A stretch of DNA of 6,611 nt from Hyphomonadaceae bacterium. Its GTDB lineage: Bacteria > Pseudomonadota > Alphaproteobacteria > Caulobacterales > Aquidulcibacteraceae. The stretch is taken from contig JALOSP010000077.1 in the NCBI GenBank assembly GCA_025458365.1, forward strand, positions 1 through 6,611, read 5' to 3'. The position numbers and the translations under genes are program-made. How positions within the stretch are numbered: the stretch's first letter is position 1; every line of letters begins with the position of its first letter. This document shows, piece by piece, positions 1 through 5,104 of this stretch. Under the pieces are notes generated by a model. That model was given only the letters and a program-made list of their open reading frames with translations, had not been told where the DNA came from and did not search any database.

Positions 1-810
1 CACCCAATAGGGTGCGATCAGCAGCCGCTCGAGCCAGTTGGCGTGGGTGGTGCGGGCGAGCTTCCAGGGGTCGTTCGGGTCTGGTGTGGCGCAGGCATGT
101 TCGCCAATATTGCGGATCCGGGTGACCAAGGGATACCAGAAGGCCTGTCCCGCCAGCCAGAGGGTGAAGAAGGCCACAGGCTGGCCAGCGAGCAAGAACA
201 GCGCGAAGATCACGATCTGTGCGGCCAGCCACCGGCCATGCACGGCAGCGCGCGCGTGATGCAACCGCCCGCGCGCAATCAGGGCAAACGGGGCGATCTG
301 CTGCTTGAAGAAGGTCTGGCCGGTCAGGTCGCGGATCATCTTGCGGCGCAGGCTGGCAGGCTCCACCGGGAAATGGGCGGCAAGGCCGAGGTCTGGATCA
401 TTGGCCTGTTGGGTGAATTTGTGATGCGCCAGATGATAGGGCCGATACAGAACAAGGTCGGCACCGACTGGCACACCAGTCAGCCATTGGCCCAGGATGT
501 CATTGATCTTCTGGTTTGAATGCAGCCCGCCATGGGCAGCTTCATGCATCAGGATGGCCAGTCCCAATTGGCGCGCACCAACCACCATCACCGCCATCAC
601 CCAGGTCAGCGGATTGGGCCAGATCACATGCACGGCCACAGCAAGCACGATCAGACCCCAGGCATGGGCCACCAAAGCCGGGCCGATCCAGTCGTTGCGG
701 GCTTGCACGAGTGCCCATTCGCCCGCGCTGAACACGCTGCGGGGTGTAACGCGAGGTGCAGGTCTGTGCGCGGGCCGGGGGATAGAATGGGATTGGGCAG
801 GATCGCTCAT
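1..810 (-). CDS. Membrane fatty-acid desaturase family protein, C-terminus cut by window edge
   Basis: The reading frame is open from the ATG at 810-808 to the left edge, giving 270 residues and no stop. Two histidine clusters typical of membrane di-iron desaturases/hydroxylases are visible: HEAAH at residues 89-93, with a further His at 97, and HLAHH at 126-130. A later RNIGEHA segment (233-239) is also typical of the family. Hydrophobic stretches lie at about 44-64, 69-88 and 195-222. The protein breaks off at LLIAPYWV, where relatives usually continue into the third box (NYHxxHH), so the missing part is probably a few dozen residues. The family uses O2 and an electron donor to desaturate or hydroxylate acyl chains in the inner membrane. 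The exact substrate cannot be read here, and a hydroxylase is possible. The start is uncertain: an in-frame ATG 13 codons upstream (849-847) is an alternative, and neither has a good Shine-Dalgarno. The gene is divergent from the Do protease. Confidence 0.85.
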   Translation of the reverse strand, partial: MSDPAQSHSIPRPAHRPAPRVTPRSVFSAGEWALVQARNDWIGPALVAHAWGLIVLAVAVHVIWPNPLTWVMAVMVVGARQLGLAILMHEAAHGGLHSNQKINDILGQWLTGVPVGADLVLYRPYHLAHHKFTQQANDPDLGLAAHFPVEPASLRRKMIRDLTGQTFFKQQIAPFALIARGRLHHARAAVHGRWLAAQIVIFALFLLAGQPVAFFTLWLAGQAFWYPLVTRIRNIGEHACATPDPNDPWKLARTTHANWLERLLIAPYWV

Positions 811-920
811 TGCCGCAGTCTGGACCCGTCCGGCTCTGCGATCAATCATGTCGCGACGGCAGATATGCCATGGTTTGGCCGTTTCTTGCAGACATTTCAT
901 GGCTCTGGTGGCACGGGCGG

Positions 921-952
921 CTTGCAACAGCGTCCGCTCGTGCCTTTATCGC
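921..952 (+). promoter_or_regulatory. Candidate promoter of the protease-rarA unit
   Basis: In the 167-bp divergent spacer, CTTGCAA (921-927) is followed by CCTTTATC (943-950). Read as a sigma-70 promoter, TTGCAA and TTTATC are 17 bp apart, matching 4/6 and 3/6 of consensus. Read as a heat-shock sigma-32 promoter, CTTG followed after 18 bp by CCTTTATCGC resembles the alphaproteobacterial form I recall (CTTG-N17/18-CYTATNTNNG) at 4/4 and 5/7 defined positions. Transcription would start near 957, leaving a leader of about 20 nt before the ATG. This is a pattern match only. I found no convincing promoter for the divergent desaturase. Confidence 0.35.
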
Positions 953-965
953 AACCATGGCAGAC

Positions 966-969
966 GGAG
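966..969 (+). promoter_or_regulatory. Shine-Dalgarno GGAG deciding the protease start
   Basis: GGAG ends 8 nt before the ATG at 978, followed by a second ATG at 981. The open frame extends upstream to 810 (168 nt), but that stretch overlaps the candidate promoter and encodes a Trp/Arg-rich sequence unlike an export signal. From 978 the protein begins MMVKLVAAALAG, a plausible signal sequence. This supports 978 over the upstream starts at 810 and 957. Confidence 0.6.
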
Positions 970-977
970 CACGCAAC

Positions 978-2450
978 ATGATGGTCAAGCTTGTGGCCGC
1001 CGCGCTTGCAGGGGCGGGCGTGATCGCAATTGCGCCTACGGCAGCCGGACTGCTGCCCGATGGATTGAACCCGTTCGGGCCGAAGCAGACGGTGGAATCA
1101 CCTGCAACGCCTGTGGCTGGTGGCGCCGGCCTTGCCGCGGCACAACCTGTCCGTCGGGTTCCCGCCACCAAGGGCGACGCGATCGCATCCTATGCGCCAG
1201 TGGTTGAGGATACAGCACCGGCCGTGGTCAATGTCTACGCCCGCTCAGTCCAGCGCGGCCGGGTGGCTGTCGATCCGTTCTGGGGCGCGTTCCGCATTCC
1301 TGATCGGGCCTCGCAGTCGCAAGGGTCGGGCGTGATTGTTCGGGCTGACGGCGTTGTCGTCACCAACAATCATGTCGTCGAGGGCGCCACCGAGCTGATG
1401 GTCGCGCTGGGCGACCGGCGACAGTTCCCGGCCACCGTCGTGCTCACCGATCCACGCACTGACCTTGCCGTGTTGCGCATCGACACCGGTGGCGAACAAT
1501 TGCCTGCCCTGGCCTTTGCCGACACCACACAGGCTCGTGTGGGCGATCAGGTACTGGCCATCGGCAATCCATTTGGCGTGGGGCAGACCGTCACCGGCGG
1601 AATCATCTCGGCACTGGCCCGCACCGATGTGGGTATCACCGACTATGCCTTCTTCATCCAGACCGATGCCTCGATCAATCCGGGCAATTCCGGCGGTGCT
1701 TTGGTGGACATGAACGGGGCGCTTGTTGGCGTGAACACCGCGATCTTCTCTCGCTCAGGAACGTCTGCGGGGGTCGGTTTTGCCATCCCGGCTGAAATGG
1801 TGCGCCGGGTGGTGGAAGGCGCTCTGGCCGATGGCCGGGTGGTGCGTGCCTGGACCGGTGTGCGCGGCCAGACTGTTGATGCCGACATGGCCCGCACACT
1901 GGGGCTGGAACGGCCCGGCGGGGTGCTGGTGGCGGAAGTCTGGCCGGGGTCGGCTGCCGCCGATGCCGGGTTGCAGCGCGGTGACGTGATCCTGACGCTG
2001 GGCGGTGTCTCCGTGGCAGACAGTTCGGGCCTGCGCTATCTGGCAGCGACCAAGGCGCCCGGCCAGGAGGTGACGTTCGGTGTGCGCCGTCGCAACGCCG
2101 ACCTGCAACTGACCGGCAGGCTCTCCCCGCCGCCGGGCGAGGCGCGTCCAGAACCCACCGCGCTGTCAGCCCGCAACAGTTTCAACGGGGCGGCGGTGGC
2201 GGCACTCAATCCGGCGATGGCCGAGGAATTGGGGCTCGATCCATTCTTGCGCGGCATAGCCATCGTCCAGATCGGACGTGGCAGTCAGGCCCAGCGGGCA
2301 GGCTTCCAGCCAGGCGATGTGGTGTTGGACGTGAACGGCGAACCGGTGACAACGCTGGATGAACTGACCGGCAGCTTTGCCGATGGCCGTCAGGGCGAGG
2401 TCACCATCCAGCGCGGCGACCAGCGGATTTCCGCCGTCCTGTTCCTGTAA
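978..2450 (+). CDS. degP: Do/HtrA-family periplasmic serine endopeptidase (DegP/DegQ-like)
   Basis: This 490-residue protein degrades, and in relatives also chaperones, misfolded envelope proteins. It starts with a basic residue and a hydrophobic run (about 4-19), read as a signal peptide or N-terminal anchor, then a Pro/Ala-rich linker to about residue 70. The trypsin-like domain carries the full triad: His132 (TNNHVVEGA), Asp162 (TDLAVL) and Ser238 (NPGNSGGALVD). The spacings of 30 and 76 match E. coli DegP (30 and 75). Two PDZ domains follow, at about 290-375 (PGSAAADAGLQRGDVIL) and about 400-490 (GSQAQRAGFQPGDVVLDVNG), and the protein ends right after the second. The segment between the N-terminal strand and QGSGVIV is only about 26 residues, much shorter than the long LA loop of E. 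coli DegP, so it is more DegQ-like and the symbol is approximate. rarA follows 8 bp after the stop, suggesting a shared transcript. Confidence 0.93.
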   Translation: MMVKLVAAALAGAGVIAIAPTAAGLLPDGLNPFGPKQTVESPATPVAGGAGLAAAQPVRRVPATKGDAIASYAPVVEDTAPAVVNVYARSVQRGRVAVDPFWGAFRIPDRASQSQGSGVIVRADGVVVTNNHVVEGATELMVALGDRRQFPATVVLTDPRTDLAVLRIDTGGEQLPALAFADTTQARVGDQVLAIGNPFGVGQTVTGGIISALARTDVGITDYAFFIQTDASINPGNSGGALVDMNGALVGVNTAIFSRSGTSAGVGFAIPAEMVRRVVEGALADGRVVRAWTGVRGQTVDADMARTLGLERPGGVLVAEVWPGSAAADAGLQRGDVILTLGGVSVADSSGLRYLAATKAPGQEVTFGVRRRNADLQLTGRLSPPPGEARPEPTALSARNSFNGAAVAALNPAMAEELGLDPFLRGIAIVQIGRGSQAQRAGFQPGDVVLDVNGEPVTTLDELTGSFADGRQGEVTIQRGDQRISAVLFL

Positions 2451-2458
2451 CACTGGCC

Positions 2459-3757
2459 TTGGCTGACCTGTTTTCATCATCATCCAAGCCGCCAGCGCCA
2501 CTGGCCGAGCGGTTGCGGCCCTCGCGCCTCAGCGATGTTGTCGGGCAGGATCACATCCTGGGGCCTGACGGGCCGCTTGGTCGGATGCTGGCGAGCGGGC
2601 GGCTGTCGTCGCTGATCCTGTGGGGGCCGCCGGGCACTGGCAAGACTACGATCGCGCGGCTTCTGGCGGACGCGGCGGGGCTGCGGTTTGAAGCGGTGTC
2701 TGCGGTGTTTTCCGGTGTGGCCGATCTGCGCAAGGTGTTTGCCCGGGCCGAGGTTGAGCGTGATGCGGGCCGCGCCACATTGCTTTTTGTCGATGAAATC
2801 CACCGCTTCAACCGGGCCCAGCAGGACAGTTTCCTGCCCTATGTGGAGGCAGGCGTGGTCACGCTGGTGGGCGCCACGACAGAGAACCCCAGCTTCGAAC
2901 TGAATGGCGCGCTGCTGTCGCGGGCACGGGTCATGGTGCTTCGGGCACTCGACGGTACGGCGCTGGAAGGCCTGCTGGCGCGGGCCGAGGCGCTAGAAGA
3001 CCGGGCGCTGCCGCTGGAGGCCGATGCCCGCTCCCTGCTGATCGATTATGCCCAAGGCGACGGGCGCCATCTCCTGGGCCTGACCGAAGAAGTGCTGGCT
3101 GCATTCGACGGTTCAGGTAAGGTGAGCCGCGAGACGCTGGCAGGCTTCCTGCAACGCCGCGCCCCGGCTTACGACAAGGCCGGCGACGGCCATTATGATT
3201 TGATCTCGGCGCTGCACAAATCGGTGCGGGCCAGTGACCCTGATGCGGCGCTCTACTGGCTCGCCCGGATGCTGGCCGGTGGCGAAGACCCGCTGTTCAT
3301 TGCCCGACGCCTGATCCGCATGGCGAGCGAAGACATCGGTCTGGCTGACCCGACGGCGCTTCGCGTCACGCTCGCGGCCCGCGACGCCTATGCCACGCTG
3401 GGCAGTCCGGAGGGTGAGCTCGCGCTGGCCCAGGCGGTGACCCATCTGGCTTGTTGCCCCAAGTCCAATGCGATCTACACCGGCTACAAGGCCGCCATGC
3501 GGCTGGCCGCCGATACAGGCCACCTGGCCCCACCCGCCCACTTTCGCAATGCGCCCACCAGCTTGATGAAGTCCTTGGGCGCCGGGGCAGGCTATGCCTA
3601 TGACCACGACGTGGCGGGTGGTGTATCCGGGCTATCCGGCTTCCCACCTGAACTGGGGCGGCCTGTGCTCTATCAACCGCGCGACGCCGGCGCCGAAGGC
3701 CGCGTCGTAGACAAACTGGCGGCGTGGCGGAAGCTGCGGGATGAGACAGGCCGTTAG
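2459..3757 (+). CDS. rarA: Replication-associated recombination protein A (MgsA/WRNIP1-type AAA+ ATPase)
   Basis: The product is a 432-residue cytoplasmic AAA+ ATPase (E. coli RarA is 447). The family forms tetramers that act at stalled or gapped replication forks. Visible motifs are Walker A GPPGTGKT (56-63), Walker B LLFVDEIH (108-115), sensor-1 GATTEN (138-143) and an arginine-finger region LLSRAR (152-157). The C-terminal MgsA-type half includes LYWLARMLAGGEDP and SEDIGLADP, then CPKSNAIYTGYKAA. The start is a TTG 8 nt after the protease stop with no purine-rich Shine-Dalgarno before it. The resulting N-terminus MADLF matches what I recall for alphaproteobacterial RarA, and no ATG in frame lies before the conserved LAERLRPSRLSDVVGQ segment (15-30). 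Translation may depend on ribosomes finishing the upstream gene. No terminator is evident directly after the TAG stop. Confidence 0.96.
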   Translation: MADLFSSSSKPPAPLAERLRPSRLSDVVGQDHILGPDGPLGRMLASGRLSSLILWGPPGTGKTTIARLLADAAGLRFEAVSAVFSGVADLRKVFARAEVERDAGRATLLFVDEIHRFNRAQQDSFLPYVEAGVVTLVGATTENPSFELNGALLSRARVMVLRALDGTALEGLLARAEALEDRALPLEADARSLLIDYAQGDGRHLLGLTEEVLAAFDGSGKVSRETLAGFLQRRAPAYDKAGDGHYDLISALHKSVRASDPDAALYWLARMLAGGEDPLFIARRLIRMASEDIGLADPTALRVTLAARDAYATLGSPEGELALAQAVTHLACCPKSNAIYTGYKAAMRLAADTGHLAPPAHFRNAPTSLMKSLGAGAGYAYDHDVAGGVSGLSGFPPELGRPVLYQPRDAGAEGRVVDKLAAWRKLRDETGR

Positions 3758-3861
3758 GCGGGGTGAGAGGCAAGCAGCATACAGGGCCAACACGCGTCCG
3801 GGCCAGACCATTGCGCCGTCAGACCAGCGTGCTCCACTACAGCCCCGCCCTTCCAAGCCGC

Positions 3862-3882
3862 GTCCAATTGTCCTAGCTGGAC
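3862..3882. repeat. Imperfect inverted repeat just upstream of tesB
   Basis: GTCCA (3862-3866) and TGGAC (3878-3882) can pair around an AT-rich centre, with further partial pairing inside (one A-C mismatch, then a T-G and a T-A pair). It ends 3 nt before the tesB ATG and covers the only purine-rich stretch (GGA, 3879-3881) that could serve as a ribosome site. It could be a repressor operator or a weak translation-blocking hairpin, or chance. The rest of the 128-bp rarA-tesB gap shows no convincing promoter or terminator. Confidence 0.25.
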
Positions 3883-3885
3883 GCC

Positions 3886-4779
3886 ATGACCACGCTTCCC
3901 GATTTCGATCCCGTCGCCATCACCGCAGCCCTCGCCGACCTGTTGCAGGTCGAGACCATCGACACCGACCTCTATCGCGGCAAGCGCAAGCCGGGTGGCA
4001 GGGGCCGGGTGTTTGGCGGACAGGTGATTGCCCAGGCGCTGCAATCAGCCACGCTGTCCACCGAGCAGGACCGGGTGTGTCACTCGCTGCACGCCTATTT
4101 CATGCGGGCTGGCAATGAGGAGCATCCGATCATCTTCCGGGTAGTGCGTGACTTTGATGGCGGCAGCTTTTCCACCCGCCGGGTGATTGCCAGCCAGCAG
4201 GGCAAGCCGATCCTGAACATGGCAGCCTCCTTCCACCGGCCCGAGCCAGGCCTGCACCATCAGGACCCGATGCCGGACGTGCCTGATCCGGACAGCCTGC
4301 CGACATGGCTGGAGACGCGAGACAAGTATCTGCCCGGCGTGCCAGAGCAGTTCCGCCCGTTTCTCGCCAATCCGCGCCCGGTTGAGTTTCGTGCCGTGAT
4401 CGAGCAGCCGTGGATGAGTACGGCGAAGTCCGAGCCCAAGCAGATGAGCTGGTTCAAGACCGTGGCACCCCTCGGTGATGACATGGCCATGCATCGCGCC
4501 GTGCTGGCCTATGCGTCAGACATGCAATTGCTGGGCACCTGCACCCGTCCCCACGGCAAGAGCTGGATGCGCGGCGAACTGATGACCGCGAGCCTCGATC
4601 ATGCCCTGTGGTTTCATGATGACTTCCGGGCAGACGAGTGGCTGCTGTATTGCACCGACAGTCCGTGGTCGGGCCGGGCGCGCGGGATGAACCGGGGTCT
4701 GATCTATGCCCGTGACGGGCGCCTCGTCGCCAGTGTCGCGCAAGAAGGGCTGATCCGCGAGATCACGCCGAAGGGGTGA
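3886..4779 (+). CDS. tesB: Acyl-CoA thioesterase II, TesB family
   Basis: This 297-residue double-hotdog enzyme hydrolyses acyl-CoA to free fatty acid and CoA in the cytoplasm; E. coli TesB has 286 residues. The first hotdog carries RVFGGQVIAQAL (41-52), HSLHAYFMRAG (66-76) and GGSFSTRRVIASQ (92-104), all strongly TesB-like. The second has YASDMQLLG (209-217), ASLDHALWFH (235-244), EWLLYCTDSP (251-260) and VASVAQEGLIR (281-291). Aligned by eye to the E. coli residues Asp204, Thr228 and Gln278, the catalytic set is Asp212, Ser236 and Gln286. The Ser-for-Thr change is conservative and, as I recall, common in other family members. The N-terminus is about 8 residues longer than in E. coli. The ATG at 3886 is the natural start, but the Shine-Dalgarno is weak. 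It lies 128 bp after rarA on the same strand, so co-transcription is possible but not shown. A hairpin plus T-rich run follows 67 bp after the stop. Confidence 0.95.
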   Translation: MTTLPDFDPVAITAALADLLQVETIDTDLYRGKRKPGGRGRVFGGQVIAQALQSATLSTEQDRVCHSLHAYFMRAGNEEHPIIFRVVRDFDGGSFSTRRVIASQQGKPILNMAASFHRPEPGLHHQDPMPDVPDPDSLPTWLETRDKYLPGVPEQFRPFLANPRPVEFRAVIEQPWMSTAKSEPKQMSWFKTVAPLGDDMAMHRAVLAYASDMQLLGTCTRPHGKSWMRGELMTASLDHALWFHDDFRADEWLLYCTDSPWSGRARGMNRGLIYARDGRLVASVAQEGLIREITPKG

Positions 4780-4846
4780 TGGTGGTGTCGGCCTTAAGGT
4801 GGGCAGCGATGGGACACTGCGATGACATTCAGCGCATTTGTTTCTC

Positions 4847-4873
4847 CGCCCAACGGGGGCGACTTTCATTTTT
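4847..4873 (+). terminator. Possible Rho-independent terminator of tesB
   Basis: CGCCC (4847-4851) pairs with GGGCG (4857-4861) around a 5-nt loop, AACGG, giving a five-pair all-GC stem. A T-rich tail, ACTTTCATTTTT, follows (4862-4873). The stem is short and the T-run is interrupted by CA, so efficiency would be modest. Its position 67 nt after the tesB stop and before the repeat element fits a transcript end. Confidence 0.4.
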
Positions 4874-4890
4874 GGTGCAGCAGTGGAAAG

Positions 4891-4913
4891 CCCTTCCCCC
4901 TTGTGGGGAAGGG
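4891..4913. repeat. Perfect 9-bp hairpin in the left arm of the repeat element
   Basis: CCCTTCCCC (4891-4899) and GGGGAAGGG (4905-4913) are perfect reverse complements around the 5-nt loop CTTGT. A G-T and an A-T pair can extend the stem outward to 4889/4915. No T-run follows, so it does not resemble an intrinsic terminator on the plus strand. Confidence 0.8.
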
Positions 4914-4925
4914 TTGGGATGGGGG
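4905..4925 (+). other. G-quadruplex motif in the left arm of the repeat element
   Basis: Four G-runs follow each other on the plus strand: GGGG (4905-4908), GGG (4911-4913), GGG (4916-4918) and GGGGG (4921-4925). They are separated by the dinucleotides AA, TT and AT. This fits the standard intramolecular motif of four runs of three or more G with loops of 1-7 nt, and three short loops favour stability. The first two runs are also the 3' side of the 4891-4913 hairpin, so the folds compete. The right arm has the equivalent runs on the minus strand, but with one loop stretched to 18 nt by the inserted hairpin. Confidence 0.6.
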
Positions 4926-4935
4926 TCGGTGAGGC

Positions 4936-4972
4936 AAGCGCACATCTCGCCAAATGTGCGCTTTCGGCGAGA
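4936..4972. repeat. Central 10-bp hairpin with an overlapping competing stem
   Basis: AAGCGCACAT (4936-4945) and ATGTGCGCTT (4954-4963) are perfect reverse complements around the 8-nt loop CTCGCCAA. The loop sequence CTCGCC (4946-4951) is itself complementary to GGCGAG (4966-4971); adding T4945 and A4972 gives seven pairs. The order A-B-A'-B' is that of a pseudoknot. With only 2 nt to span a 10-bp stem, the two stems are more likely mutually exclusive than simultaneous. Confidence 0.7.
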
Positions 4973-4989
4973 ACCCCCATCTCCCAACC

Positions 4990-5008
4990 CTTGGAGCGCT
5001 GCTCCAAG
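4990..5008. repeat. Small perfect hairpin inserted in the right arm
   Basis: CTTGGAGC (4990-4997) and GCTCCAAG (5001-5008) pair perfectly around a GCT loop. Sixteen of these bases (4993-5008) have no counterpart in the left arm and account for nearly all of the length difference between arms. Next to it, CCCC (5009-5012) and GGGG (5017-5020) can form another short stem around ACAA. Confidence 0.6.
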
Positions 5009-5029
5009 CCCCACAAGGGGGAAAAGGAG

Positions 5030-5095
5030 CCGGACCGCGAATGCCCGGACCTATGCCATTGTCTTTTCGCTGGACAGGGGAGCAAAACCCGGACC
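5030..5095 (+). repeat. Three copies of CCGGACC upstream of recG
   Basis: The heptamer CCGGACC occurs at 5030-5036, 5045-5051 and 5089-5095, all in the same orientation, between the palindromic element and the recG start codon. Spacing is uneven (15 and 44 bp). It may be a protein-binding motif or chance in GC-rich DNA. I see no convincing sigma-70 promoter in this stretch. Confidence 0.3.
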
Positions 5096-5104
5096 TTTTG
5101 AGGC

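Larger units (their letters stand above)
4889..5030. repeat. Palindromic intergenic repeat element (about 140 bp) between tesB and recG
   Basis: Two GC-rich arms in inverted orientation flank a central hairpin. Left arm (about 4891-4926): CCCTTCCCCCTTGTGGGG, then AAGGGTTGGGATGGGGGT. Right arm (4973 to about 5027), on the minus strand: CCTTTTCCCCCTTGTGGGG, a 16-nt block, then AAGGGTTGGGAGATGGGGGT. Apart from that block and a 2-nt GA insertion the arms are nearly identical. Translated on the minus strand it reads DPHPNPSPQGG and, in another frame, PTPIPTLPHKGEG. Peptides of this sort recur in spurious ORFs of alphaproteobacterial genomes, which suggests a dispersed REP/MITE-like family. That link is from memory. 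There is no transposase and no obvious flanking target duplication. Confidence 0.8.

Noticed and set aside
43..519. 158-codon plus-strand frame, and others up to 1207
   Set aside because: They are antisense to the desaturase or out of frame with the protease, with no family motifs; the minus-strand frame has both histidine boxes.
577..612. CACCATCACC-like short repeats suggesting a His-rich tract
   Set aside because: On the true coding strand these encode a hydrophobic membrane segment (WVMAVMVVGAR) of the desaturase, not a histidine tract or tandem repeat.
810..977. Upstream extension of the protease frame to 810
   Set aside because: It would add 56 residues ahead of the signal sequence, overlaps the candidate promoter and the desaturase start, and lacks the GGAG site found before 978.
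3741..4118. 125-codon frame bridging rarA and tesB
   Set aside because: It overlaps two well-supported genes in another frame, is Arg/Pro-rich and shows no recognisable family.
4891..4926. Left-arm hairpin as a transcription terminator
   Set aside because: The strong stem is followed by G-rich sequence, not a T-run; the hairpin at 4847-4873 is the better terminator candidate.
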